Source: Saturnia japonica (Eukaryota; Arthropoda; Insecta; Lepidoptera; Saturniidae). From it: a DNA stretch of 64,000 nt. A program made the translations under genes and the position numbers. Below are positions 34,347 to 43,834 of this stretch, piece after piece; position 1 is the stretch's first letter, and each line of letters begins with the position of its first letter. The stretch is from assembly GCA_033032175.1 (NCBI GenBank), contig CM065322.1, positions 14,074,001-14,138,000 on the forward strand, in the 5' to 3' direction. Under the pieces are notes generated by a model. The model ran no database searches. It was not told where the DNA came from and worked only from the letters and a program-made list of their open reading frames with translations.

Positions 34347-34562
34347 ATTGGTTATTTAATATTTACAAAATAAAGAAATAAATTTAATAAAACATTTAAT
34401 AAAAAGTTTGTGATAAAAATTAAAATTGAACATCAAATTATAATATTAATTTTTATTGGTTATTTAATATTCACAAAATAAAGAAATAAATTTAATAAAA
34501 CATTTAGTAAAAAGTTTGTGATAAAAATTAAAATTGAACATCAAATTATAATATTAATTTTT
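34347..34562. repeat. Tandem duplication, 108-bp unit, two copies
   Basis: Copies at 34347-34454 and 34455-34562 differ at only about two positions, so the duplication is recent. Very AT-rich and non-coding. Confidence 0.85.
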
Positions 34563-34815
34563 AATATTTGCTATTAAATTGAATAAATAATAAATATTTA
34601 TAAAAATGTAAAGTGAATATTAAATTAAGAAATCAATAAAAATATTTAAAAAATGACCAACCTTAAATTCAATTTATTTTTAAAATATTAAATAATCAAT
34701 AATAAACATTTAATATTAAGAATCTTATAATATTTAGTACAAATTATGTCTTATATATTTATTATTCTCTAAATTTGGTTTTTAATAATTATCTACATAT
34801 ATATACATATATATA

Positions 34816-35024
34816 TGTGGGAGAATAGAACATTCTAACACAGCAACATTTGAGTAATATAGGTATTTTTAATTTTTTCCTGGCAACAAAACAGATCTGT
34901 CAAGTTGGTTGAACAATGAATATGTGTTTTTACGATTTCGATTATAATTTATAAATATTAAATAAAAGAAGATTTAAATAATTACAGGATCTTTATTCTG
35001 AGCACTTTTGACACACATCCCACA
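34816..35024. repeat. Probable solo LTR (209 bp) in a TA-rich target
   Basis: The ends are TGTGGGA and TCCCACA, a seven-base inverted pair with TG...CA, flanked on both sides by TATATA runs that hide the exact target duplication. No internal region is present. Confidence 0.65.
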
Positions 35025-35054
35025 TATATATATATTAATTATATAAGTTCCGAT

Positions 35055-36492
35055 TCAGACATTACCGGAAGATACTATGGAAGTGGACATCATTTCATTA
35101 AAAATACAATTCGAAAAGAAAATAAACATAAGTACACGCACCCATTTTTTATTACTATTACTGTATAGTCTGCATGGTTCACACTGAGATAGTAGATCTT
35201 TGATATGACAATTTATATCAGGCCAAAATACAGAATCTTTAGCTCTTAATATGGTTTTATTTATACCTAAGTGTGGATAATGCAGTCTATGTAACATTTC
35301 TTTTCTTAAGCTACTAGGTATGACAATACTATTATTTTTAAGTAATATATTATCTTTATATGTAAGATCTTCTTTATATATCCAATAATTTCTTATGTTT
35401 TCAGGTAACATAGTTTTATGTGAAGGCCAGCCTTTCAAAATATAATTTTTAACATCGAATAAATCTTTATCACAACTAGTGAGGTTTTTTATTTTTTGTA
35501 ATTGCATATCAGACACATGTTTAGTTGCTAAAATTGTATTAACTTGTGCTTCAATATCTTGTGAATCTAAATTTATTTCTGTACAATCACTGCTATCATA
35601 TGAGCGTGAAAGTGTGTCTGCAATATATAGTTCTTTACCCCTCTTATATATTAATTTAAAGTTAAACCTTTGTAACTTAATCATCATTCTCTGTAAACGT
35701 GGAGATAAAGAAATTAATGATTTTTTAACTATGGATAGTAAAGGAGAATGGTCAGTTTCTATGATAAATTGTCTGCCAAAAATGTACTGATAGAACCGTT
35801 CACAACCAAATATGATTGCTAATAGTTCTTTCTCTATTTGTGCATAAGAACACTGACATTCATTTAAAGCCTTTGATGCATATGCTACAGGTAAGTTGTT
35901 CTGAATAAGTACTGCACCCAAACCATCCTTACTAGCTTCTACTGATAATGTTATTGGTAATTTTTCATTAAATATCTGTAATATGGGCTTATTTGCTAAT
36001 ATATTTTTTAATTCTTGGAAAGATTTCTCTTGCTCATCTGACCAGTTAAATTCTGTTTCTTTTTTAAGTAAAGGTACATTTATAATAGCATAACCAGGAA
36101 TAAACTTATTTACATAATTTATGACACCTAAAAATCTTTCTAACTCTTTTCTATTTCTTGGACTTTTCATTAGCAAAATTGAATTTATACGATTATTATC
36201 TAATAAGATACCATTCTTATTAATTACATGACCTAAATATTTTATCTCACTTATGCCTATTTTACATTTATTTTTGTTTAACTTGACATTTTCTTCTCAT
36301 AATCTAGATAATACTTTTCTAAGTCTTAAGTCATGATCCTCTTTGTTTTTACCCCAGATAAGTATATCGTCGATGAATACCTCTACACCCTCAAGGTTTT
36401 CAAGAATTTGACACATTTTAGATTGGAAAACTTCACTTGCAGATGCAATACCATAAGGCATTCTTAAAAATTTGTATCGCCCAAATGGTGTA
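35055..36492 (-). pseudogene. Gypsy 2 RT (C-terminal half), RNase H and integrase zinc domain
   Basis: On the minus strand from 36492: NTPFGRYKFLRMPYGI, then VFIDDILIWG with the catalytic Asp pair (near 36375), a stop near 36299, then an open run from 36176 with RNase H (LSVEASKDGLGAVL, YAQIEKELLAI, ETDHSPLLSIV) and the integrase HHCC domain (HYPHLGINKTIL ... CEPC). Open reading ends where the 1.3-kb insertion starts near 35145. RT motifs upstream are cut off at the piggyBac site. Confidence 0.85.
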
Positions 36493-36605
36493 TTAACCCT
36501 TTCAGGACCATAAGGTTATGAAACTGTTTGCGATAATTTTAGTTGTTTATACCGACTCATTAGGCTTTAAAAAAATAAAGTTACAAATTAAAACACATTA
36601 AAATA

Positions 36606-37908
36606 CAAGGTGTCCAGAAAGGGTATCGGGTATTTGTTTTCGCGCCATATTCGAAACGGGGCGTCTAAAGGGTGCGGAGAGGGGTTCGTGGCGTCCGCCA
36701 TTTTGTGGAGTTTTAGTCACGATGGAACAGTACTCGGGGACGCATCGCGCATTTTGCGTACGAGCGTAGTATCGTAATGGTGATTCAATAGTGACTGCTC
36801 AACGTCTCTATCGTGCGGAATATCGTACACGCCACGCGCCAAGTGACGATAGCATTAGGAAATGGATCAGGATGTTCGAGAATACAGGTACGACAGTTAA
36901 AATTCAAAACTCTGGTCGTCCTCGTTCAGTTCGCGTTGAAGAAACAATTGAAGAAGTTGAGGCGTCGGTTCGTCAAAATCCGTCTTTATCCATCCGAAAG
37001 CGTAGCCAAGCGTTGAACATCAAAAAATCGTCTTTACATTCGATTTTAAAGAAAGATTTACATCTAAAAGCCTATAAAATTCAATTGGTTCAAGAATTGA
37101 AGGATACGGATTATGCTAATCGAGTGAATTTTGCGAACGAAATGCTGCAGCGATTTAACAACTTTAACAACATTCTGTTCAGTGACGAAGCAAATTTTCA
37201 CCTGAATGGTCATGTTATTAAGCAGAATTGTCGGTACTGGGCAGTGGAGAATCCAAGACGAAAGCATGAACGACCCCTGCATAGCCCAAAGGTCGTTGTT
37301 TGGGCCGCTATGTCTGCTAAAGGCATAATTGGTCCTTATTTTCATGAAGATCAACGAGGCCGAGCAATTAATGTGAATAGTGACCATTATTGCGATATGT
37401 TGCGAAATTTTTTGGTCCCAGAGTTGCAGGAGTTTGCAGGTTTCAACTCAAGAACGTGGTTCCAGCAAGATGGGGCCACTTGCCATACCTCAAATGACTC
37501 AATGGAAGTTGTTAACGAATTATTCCCTAATAAAGTCATTTCGCGAAGGGGTAACATCAACTGGCCTCCCAGAAGCCCCGACCTTAGCCCGCTTGACTAT
37601 TTTGCATGGGGATACCTTAAAAGTAAGGTTTATCAAAACAATCCGACGAATCTAACCCAGTTAAAGCAAAACATCAGGTCAGAAATGGCAGCAATATCGA
37701 TAGCTATGTGTCAACGTGTTATCGCCAATCTTCGTTTCCGTTTAGAAGAGTGCCAGCAACGTAACGGTCATCATTTGGATAACATCATCTTTTCCAAATA
37801 ATTCTCCAATTCATATGCTAATAATAAACAATAAACTTTTTTATTGCATACAAATACTTTTTGTTTCATTGAACTTACAAATACCCGATACCCTTTCTGG
37901 ACACCTTG
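36606..37908 (+). mobile_element. mariner element (DD41D, rosa-like) inside piggyBac
   Basis: The inverted ends CAAGGTGTCCAGAAAGGGTA are identical for at least 30 bp. TA is duplicated at 36604-36605 and 37909-37910. The length is 1303 bp, with one transposase gene. It lies between the left piggyBac end and the transposase stop codon and is the innermost level of the nest. Identical terminal repeats suggest recent insertion. Confidence 0.94.
36722..37801 (+). pseudogene. mariner transposase, DD41D, one nonsense codon near the N-terminus
   Basis: An ATG at 36722 opens MEQYSGTHRAFCVRA, followed by a TAG at codon 16 (36767-36769) and then uninterrupted reading to 37801. The N-terminal helix-turn-helix region and SGRPRSVR linker are present. 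The triad is Asp in ILFSDEANFHL, Asp in WFQQDGATCHTSN and Asp in SPDLSPLDYFAWG, with 41 residues between the last two, unlike the 34 of classic mariners. DD41D is the spacing reported for rosa-type elements. The single stop suggests very recent inactivation. Confidence 0.9.
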
Positions 37909-38068
37909 TATAATACTTTTTTGGGAATTTTCTGGGACAAATAAGTCCCTATGGTCTTTAAGAAATACTTTTCACTCAAAAAATCTCAAGTTCACTTTTA
38001 TTAGGTTTGCATATAGGAAATGGGGTAATATGTTAATAAGTACGGATTTATTATAGAAATATTATTTA

Positions 38069-39907
38069 TTAGTGGTAATCAGCGAAACAATTCCTTTCAT
38101 TGGTATAGCATAGATGAACTTTACATATAACACACATATTGTTTGTTCGATTTTCTTTTTTATATTTAGCACAATTTACGCACCTCTTCCTAGTGGAGGA
38201 TTTTTCCATGGGATGCGATGGTAATTGCCGCTTCACAGATTTGCTCACTATACTATTTTTTGAAGTAAGGATCCCACGTTGCCTGGTACTGAAACCGTTT
38301 ACCAAACTCCTGGCGACTACCTGTCTATACTGCAGGTTCGACAGCAGGCTTCCTTCCAAATGCTTTTGACTGTGAAGCATAGTGTAGATGGTGTATGCGT
38401 TATTTGCAGATATATCGAACAAATCAAAGAAAAGTCGAAGGTAGTACTTTATTTTCGATCTTCGATCTATTTCATAGCACAGCTTACGTTGATCCATAAG
38501 ATCTACTCCACCCATATTTTTATTATAAAGTGATACAATTCTAGGGCATCTAACGTCAATTTTGTCCGCTGAGCCAGCTTTGCGACGCTTTACGGTGTCA
38601 GTCTCTACCGGCGACAAAAAGTTGGTCAACAAATGTACTCCTTTATTATCCATCCATTTCACATAACTTATGCCATGGAAACTTGCCGTATAAATATCAC
38701 CACGCTTCATTGTTTTATCAGTAGGTGCAGTTTTCGGAAGATGTTTTCTGTTAGTTCGAACTGTGCCACATGCCTTGGTATTCTGATCAATTAGTTTATA
38801 TTGTAGTAAAGGTGAATTGAAGAAATTGTCCATGTAAATTTGACATCCTAAGCCTTCAACTTTTTTTGTCAGCTGCAGTATTACTGATTCTCCTAATCCA
38901 TACTCAACCCTAGAAGTTCGTTTGCCTGTATATAAATCAAATTCAAATAAGTAACCGGTCGCGGCATCACATCGGCACCATAATTTGAAGCCCCATTTGA
39001 CAGGCTTATTTTTTATGTATTGCTTCATTGCATTATGCCCCTTGAATTTTATCATATGTTCGTCGATTGATTGTTTTTCTGTATTGCTGAGCGCATTTTG
39101 AAACGAAGTATTGAAGTGCTCTATTATTGACCGAATTTTATATGTTCTATCATAATCAGGGCTAGTTATGTCTCTTACTACTTCATTGTTACAGAAAGGA
39201 AGGTTCCTGCGAATCTCTTCGAATCGAGCCCTCGGCATAACTTTCGATATAAATGGTACTGCCATCTCTGGTTCTGTAGACCAGTAGTCCCTCCATGATG
39301 GCAAGATATGATAGCCCATGACTAAATTCATACCAAGAAACGCTTTCATTTCTGCGAGTTCTATAGTAAATTCCTGACCATTTTGATGAGCATATTGTAC
39401 TGTCTCCGATACTATAAATTTTACTAAATCATCAAAATTAGTTGCTGAACAGAATATATCAAAGGGAGCCAATAGTTCATTTTCAACTTCTTGGCAAATT
39501 TGCACTTTTCCGAATTCGTATTCCACGTTACTAAACATATTTGGTAAGTACGTTCTCTGACTCCACTTGAAAACTGGTTGATCTCTGCACTGTGCTTCGT
39601 TCATCGGTTCTGCTGTGGACGTTGAAGGCTCAGGTCTTGTTGAGTCGGTAAGTTGAAGTGTCGTATCTTCAATAACTACATCAATAATCCCTTGATCATC
39701 GTCTTGTGTCAAGAGCCTTTGATCTTCTTCGTCAAGCAATAAATCGTCCTCTACGTCACTGTTATCAGCCATAAAAATCTGTTGTATTTCATGTTCTCTA
39801 AGCTCGAAAACGCCGGTACCCTTACGAAACATATTCTGTATTGATAAAAAAAATGAGGGTATTTGACAGAAAACATCAGTTACTTGTGGTACAATACATT
39901 TTGACAA
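38069..39907 (-). CDS. piggyBac transposase, apparently intact
   Basis: The minus-strand frame is unbroken for 612 codons. The ATG at 39772 (MADNSDVEDDLLLDEED) is the likelier start, giving about 567 residues, near the family norm; the open frame also reaches an ATG at 39907. An acidic N-terminal region is followed by the DDE core: Asp in QSIDEHMIKFKG, Asp in IYMDNFFNSPLL and Asp in NKNMGGVDLMDQ. The C-terminus has a Cys-rich zinc-binding domain (CVNCAKYKK ... CVICKVHLC), which binds transposon ends in the studied relative. It excises and integrates at TTAA. Probably functional at protein level. Confidence 0.93.
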   Translation of the reverse strand: MSKCIVPQVTDVFCQIPSFFLSIQNMFRKGTGVFELREHEIQQIFMADNSDVEDDLLLDEEDQRLLTQDDDQGIIDVVIEDTTLQLTDSTRPEPSTSTAEPMNEAQCRDQPVFKWSQRTYLPNMFSNVEYEFGKVQICQEVENELLAPFDIFCSATNFDDLVKFIVSETVQYAHQNGQEFTIELAEMKAFLGMNLVMGYHILPSWRDYWSTEPEMAVPFISKVMPRARFEEIRRNLPFCNNEVVRDITSPDYDRTYKIRSIIEHFNTSFQNALSNTEKQSIDEHMIKFKGHNAMKQYIKNKPVKWGFKLWCRCDAATGYLFEFDLYTGKRTSRVEYGLGESVILQLTKKVEGLGCQIYMDNFFNSPLLQYKLIDQNTKACGTVRTNRKHLPKTAPTDKTMKRGDIYTASFHGISYVKWMDNKGVHLLTNFLSPVETDTVKRRKAGSADKIDVRCPRIVSLYNKNMGGVDLMDQRKLCYEIDRRSKIKYYLRLFFDLFDISANNAYTIYTMLHSQKHLEGSLLSNLQYRQVVARSLVNGFSTRQRGILTSKNSIVSKSVKRQLPSHPMEKSSTRKRCVNCAKYKKENRTNNMCVICKVHLCYTNERNCFADYH

Positions 39908-40324
39908 GATAACTATTCCTCATAAATAGTATCACTCTACGGCCACAGGGACACCGGTGTCCCTTTATGTTTATAATAACTTATCGTTATACTCTATAGA
40001 AATAATAATTTTATATGTATATAAAATGAAAATTTACTTACCAGGCAATGATTTTTTCACCCTGTAAATACAAAAAAAAAACAGTTTTTCACTTCCTAAA
40101 ACTTATACAAAATATAGGATTAGCGCGCCAAACGAAGTGTCAGTTTGCAATAGCCATAGAGGAAAAACGATATTTTTTATTTTGTGTATCTATCATAAAC
40201 AACAAAAAAGGTGCGTTCAGAAACTATTTTATTACAAAAAAATATAAATTCGTTTCTTAATCACTGTCTTATTGTATTATTCCTATTTGGGACAACGGTG
40301 TCCCCGTGGTCGTTAAAGGGTTAT

Positions 40325-40776
40325 CTAAATTTATTACTATCCTTTTGGGCTAGCACTATTGAATTAACCCAATCAGTTGGATAGTCTACCTTCGATATTA
40401 TTTCTAACTGTACTAGTTCATCTAACTGTTTTTTAAATCATTTCTTAGAGCAAACGGTATTCTTCTAATAGCATGTATACAAGGTTGGCAACCTTCTCTT
40501 AATTTTATGTTGTACTCCCCTTTCAAACAGCCAATACCTTCAAACAGGTCTTGAAATTCCATTAAAATATTTGTTTTTAGGTTAACATTGCACATAGGCT
40601 GAATAAGTCTTAACTTAACAGCAGAATCATAACTTAAGATCCTAGAACCTCTACTTACAACAAAAAACTCTAGTGAATAATTAATACCATTGAACTTACA
40701 ATTCAGTATGCATTTTCCGATATAGCTGATGGACTCTCCAGTGTAAGTAGTTAATCTTGCTTTTGATTGTAGCAGA
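40325..40776 (-). pseudogene. Gypsy 2 protease-RT N-terminal region, broken
   Basis: Minus-strand reading in shifted frames with stops. QLDELVQLEIISKVDYPTDW (near 40400) is the RT start seen in gypsy elements, followed by VNSIVLAQKDSNKFR. About 45 expected codons between this point and NTPFGRYKF at 36490 are absent, so gypsy 2 lacks part of RT at the piggyBac site. Confidence 0.7.
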
Positions 40777-41790
40777 TTATTTTTGTCCCATGATTACATT
40801 AGCTTGTGCCCCCGTGTCCACTTTGAATTGTAAAGGTATATTATTTACACCAACTGTTATTTTCCACTCACTATTAATGTTATTGAGCATAATTAATCCC
40901 AAATTATATTGGTAAGTGTCATTTTCACTACACTGTATATTTTTCATATATCGTGCTCTACACATTGATGCAAAATGTCCATATTTGTTGCAGTTCTTAC
41001 ATTTTTTGTTAAATGCTGGACAAGACTTTATATTATGGTCATAATCACATTTATAACATTTAATTTTATTTGTTTGATGTTTATGATTCTTGTCATAAGT
41101 TTTAGAGTTTGACATTCCACCTGACTGGAACGATCTCTGGTGTGGATTTTTTGAACTAGGATTCCTGTTATTATTTTTGTTATGTTGAACTTTATCTATA
41201 GATTTTTCTTCCATTTTAATCGATGATGTGGCGCGTTGTATATCTTCAGTTTGTTGCTTTGCATCCTGTGCGGTCCTACAAATCTCAATTGCTCGGGATA
41301 ATGTTAAATCTTTAATTCTTAATAATCTATCTTTCATGGAGAAATCCCGTATGCCGCATACTAGTTTGTCTTTTATTAAACTTTCATTCAATATCCCAAA
41401 GTCACAAGTAGAACTTAATTCTCTTAATTCGGTGACATATACTTCATACGACTCACAATCTTTCTGGTTTCGATTGAAGAACTTATATCTTTCATACGTA
41501 ATATTTTTTTCAGGATCAAAATGGTCGCTGAATAATTTTATGATCTTTTTGTAATCACTCTTTTCCTCTTTTTTAATTTCAAAAGTGTTATACAGTTTTA
41601 CTGCTCTGTCTCCAATCGAGTTTAGTAATAATGCGATCTTTAACTCACCATCTGCTTCAGTATTTCTAGAAGCTATGAGAAATATCTCAAATTTCTGTTT
41701 ATAAAACTTCCAATTGTCAGCCATGTTTGCACCAGACCAACGTAGTTCACCGGGTGGTGATAAAATGTAGTTATTTTCTACTTTTGCCAT
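40777..41790 (-). CDS. Gypsy 2 gag with the start of protease
   Basis: 337 codons open on the minus strand from MAKVENNYILSPPGEL. The matrix/capsid-like part includes SIGDRAVKLYNTF and LFSDHFDPEKNITYERYKF. Two Cys/His knuckles follow (CYKCDYDHNIKSC, CKNCNKYGHFASMC), and the protease catalytic motif FKVDTGAQANVI stands near the C-terminus, so gag and protease share a frame here. The frame stops at 40777 shortly after. It would pack RNA into particles; the rest of pol is broken, so only trans action is imaginable. Confidence 0.85.
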   Translation of the reverse strand: MAKVENNYILSPPGELRWSGANMADNWKFYKQKFEIFLIASRNTEADGELKIALLLNSIGDRAVKLYNTFEIKKEEKSDYKKIIKLFSDHFDPEKNITYERYKFFNRNQKDCESYEVYVTELRELSSTCDFGILNESLIKDKLVCGIRDFSMKDRLLRIKDLTLSRAIEICRTAQDAKQQTEDIQRATSSIKMEEKSIDKVQHNKNNNRNPSSKNPHQRSFQSGGMSNSKTYDKNHKHQTNKIKCYKCDYDHNIKSCPAFNKKCKNCNKYGHFASMCRARYMKNIQCSENDTYQYNLGLIMLNNINSEWKITVGVNNIPLQFKVDTGAQANVIMGQK

Positions 41791-41840
41791 ATTTTATATC
41801 TTCTTTAATCGTTGTAGGTTCTTTAATTGCGACTGCGCCA

Positions 41841-42018
41841 TGTATTGTTCGTATTTATATTGGGTTAAACACTTAAGTACTCCGATATAAATGATAAGCC
41901 ACGCACAAACTTTTAACATGTTTTATTCCCTTGTCTCATAGACAATAATACAACCATAGAGTACAGATTACTTAACACAGACTAATCATAGATTATATTT
42001 ACTTTATTTATTATTACA
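41841..42018 (-). repeat. Gypsy 2 LTR, upstream copy, with primer-binding site
   Basis: 178 bp. On the coding strand the LTR is followed at 41840-41830 by TGGCGCAGTCG, a tRNA-complement primer site of the type seen in several insect gypsy elements. Confidence 0.9.
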
Positions 42019-43432
42019 GTCTCCATCGGCCCACATAAATCTGAGTGCACTATATCCAATAGTTTTTCACTTCTATGGTTGGCTGATGGAAAAGGGAAAC
42101 GCGTCTGTTTGCCCTCACAGCATACTTCACAACTCTGGATCTGTATGTCAGCTTTCTTGTTATAAGAAACTCCTTCTACAGTACCTTCGTTCATCTTTTG
42201 CAAGGCTTTACTATTTATGTGGCCTAGCCGTCTATGCCACTGCGCATTGCTGACTTTGATTTATGCTGCTCCTGCCACCAACACATCAGACTTGACTGTG
42301 TTTAGTTGATACACACCATTCACTTTTGCAGCCATTCCTATCAGCTCGTTTTGTTTATTGTGTATGTGACAGTAATTTTGTCGAAACGTAACTTTATTAC
42401 CTGTTTCTATCAATCTGCTGACTGACAGCAGATTCGTTGAGGTTTGGTACACACACAATGTCTTTCACTATCACGTTGTAGTGCTGAGAATTTACTTCGG
42501 TTGTTATTTGTGTGTCACCGGCACACAAAACAGGAACAGTCATCTTATTCGCTACGATTATCTCACGTTTCTCGTGCACTTGTCGGATGTTTGACAATTT
42601 TTTTACGATTTGCCGTCATATGCGTGCCTGCTCCCGAGTCTATAAACCAGTCATCGGTTTTGTAGGTACCATTTAAAAATGCGGCACTAAAGGCGTTCAC
42701 GGTGTCTTTCGCTTTTAAATCTGGGCATTTACTTTTAAAATGACCTACTTTTTTACAATTGTAACATTTAATTTGTTTCCGGCTAGTTGAAGTGTCATTT
42801 GACATTGACGGTTGTGATTTGACACCGCGGTAAGTGTTGCTACTTTTCGACCGCTGTTGTTTTGACCAAAACGCCGTGTTCGTTCCAGTAGTGCCAACTT
42901 CTTCACACATGTCAAGTAATTTTGTCTTAATGACGTCAGCGCTAATGGCGATGCCCGAATGCTCTATCGCCATTATCATTGGTGAAAACTTATCTGGTAA
43001 TCCCGCTAAAAGTAATGATCCAATCCACTCATCTGTGATCTTAAAACCTGTGCCTTTTAATTTTTGCGAAGTTTCGACTACTTGAGATACGTAGTTTGTC
43101 ATGGACTCACAGTTTTCGAGGCGTATTGAAATTAATGTTCGAAGCAAAACGATTTTCCTTTGATACCCCGTATCATCGAACAATTGTTTCAATTTATTCC
43201 ATACACCGGGTCACTGTAGTCTCACTTTTGATATGCGCGTATAACGAGGAATCAATTGTATCACGAGCTTGGCTTTGGCTTTCTTGTTTTCAGCTTCAGT
43301 GATGGTCGCTGGCACATTTTCAATGTCGATGTCCTCGAGAAGCATGAAATTGCTTGTCGCGAATGACCAATCGTCATAGTTTTCGTGACCTTTAAGCCTC
43401 TGCACGTTTACTAGATAGCCTGACGTCGACAT
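42019..43432 (-). pseudogene. Copia gag, protease and integrase N-terminal part
   Basis: From the right on the minus strand: gag N-terminus (43432-43211, MSTSGYLVNVQRLKG), gag body (43192-42563, with the knuckle CYNCKKVGHFKSKC) and protease WFIDSGAGTHMT near 42650, then shifted frames with CVPNLN / TNLLSVSRLIETGNKVTF and the pre-integrase domain ending CEVCCEGKQTRFPF and HSDLCGPMET at the gypsy border 42019. At least four frame breaks were seen. Joined to 32698 across gypsy 2, the integrase reads on. Confidence 0.85.
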
Positions 43433-43489
43433 TTCAACACTTTTGTAAGAGAATCACAATTTTGCAGTATAAAATTAGGAAAAATAAGA

Positions 43490-43502
43490 GCGGCCCATAA
43501 CC
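43490..43502 (-). promoter_or_regulatory. Copia primer-binding site
   Basis: On the coding strand GGTTATGGGCC follows the LTR directly. It matches the half-tRNA initiator-Met primer site known for Drosophila copia. Confidence 0.75.
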
Positions 43503-43667
43503 TAATAAAACACACGGAATGACTTGCAGTTCATAGACTAACTATATATTTTACGGAACCATAGATATGTAGGTCACACATTTGGATAGAAATTACAATT
43601 AAACAAAGTGTACAATAGATGTAGCTAGTACAATATAAAATGCATTATTATGATATTGATTCTAACA
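43503..43667 (-). repeat. Copia LTR, upstream copy
   Basis: 165 bp; on the coding strand it begins TGTTAGAATC. Flanked by GATAA at 43668-43672, the target duplication. Confidence 0.9.
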
Positions 43668-43803
43668 GATAAGCCAGTCCTTTGGGACAAGACGCTGGAT
43701 AAATACAAAGACAATACTGCAAGTATTGCAGGTTGGCGCGAAATATGCATTACTCTAATGGAGGATTTTGAGGCTATGGAACAAAGACAAAGACTAGAGT
43801 TCG
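43668..43803 (+). pseudogene. MADF-domain gene of Harbinger 2, rest of exon 1
   Basis: It continues from 27044 across the copia element: KPVLWDKTLDKYKD, ASIAGWREICITLMEDFE and a GTAAGT donor after 43803. One copy of GATA(A/G) is the duplication. The middle of the MADF protein is missing downstream; the next plus-strand piece is its C-terminus at 44816. Confidence 0.8.
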
Positions 43804-43834
43804 GTAAGTGTCTGTTTTATTATTTAATTACATT

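Larger units (their letters stand above)
33836..35145. mobile_element. Non-coding ~1.3-kb insertion in gypsy 2 integrase (class unknown)
   Basis: The integrase reads CEPCRLYSNSN at 35160 and resumes KETLIQHNVPYLPWEK at 33830, so everything between is extra. The left edge is GAAGTTATACTTCTTTAGGC, which contains the small hairpin GAAGT/ACTTC, and the right edge is near ACACGCACCCAT. No inverted ends and no clear target duplication were seen. It contains a 14-bp palindrome (33881-33894), an AT-rich tandem duplication and a solo LTR. Probably a non-autonomous transposon; the borders are good to about 10 bp. Confidence 0.6.
36497..40320 (-). mobile_element. piggyBac transposon with intact transposase, nested in gypsy 2 RT
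   Basis: The ends are CCCTTTCAGGACCATAAGG at the left and the complement of CCCTTTAACGACCACGGGG at the right. The target is TTAA at 36493-36496, with TTAT at 40321-40324, one base changed. Near the right end GGGACACCGGTGTCCC (39948-39963) is a perfect palindrome echoed at the terminus (GGGACAACGGTGTCCC, about 40290). Excluding the mariner inside it, the element is about 2.5 kb, a normal piggyBac size. Confidence 0.93.
32699..42018 (-). mobile_element. Gypsy-type LTR retrotransposon 2, nested in copia integrase
   Basis: The LTRs 32699-32876 and 41841-42018 are each 178 bp, start TGTATTGTTC, end TTATTACA and differ at only two positions by eye (about 1 %). GTCTC is duplicated at 32694-32698 and 42019-42023. 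Coding is on the minus strand, with gag at the right and integrase at the left. Insertions are a 1.3-kb block (about 33836-35145) and piggyBac (36497-40320). It is younger than the copia element it splits. Confidence 0.93.
27045..43667 (-). mobile_element. Copia-type LTR retrotransposon, split by hAT and gypsy elements
   Basis: The LTRs are 27045-27216 and 43503-43667. On the coding (minus) strand they start TGTTAGAATC and end TTTTATTA. Five substitutions and one 7-bp indel separate them by eye, about 3 %. GATAG/GATAA (27040-27044, 43668-43672) is the five-base target duplication within a MADF exon. The order on the minus strand is gag, protease, integrase, RT, RNase H, the copia order (integrase before RT). 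hAT (28067-31049) lies in the pol 3' half and gypsy 2 (32699-42018) in integrase. Several stops and frame breaks kill it. Confidence 0.93.

Noticed and set aside
34795..35035. TA-rich runs as a simple inverted repeat or cruciform
   Set aside because: The runs are better explained as a TA-rich target on both sides of a 209-bp solo LTR with TGTGGGA/TCCCACA ends.
43211..43432. Separate small gene on the minus strand
   Set aside because: It is the N-terminal part of copia gag, in the expected place after the primer-binding site.
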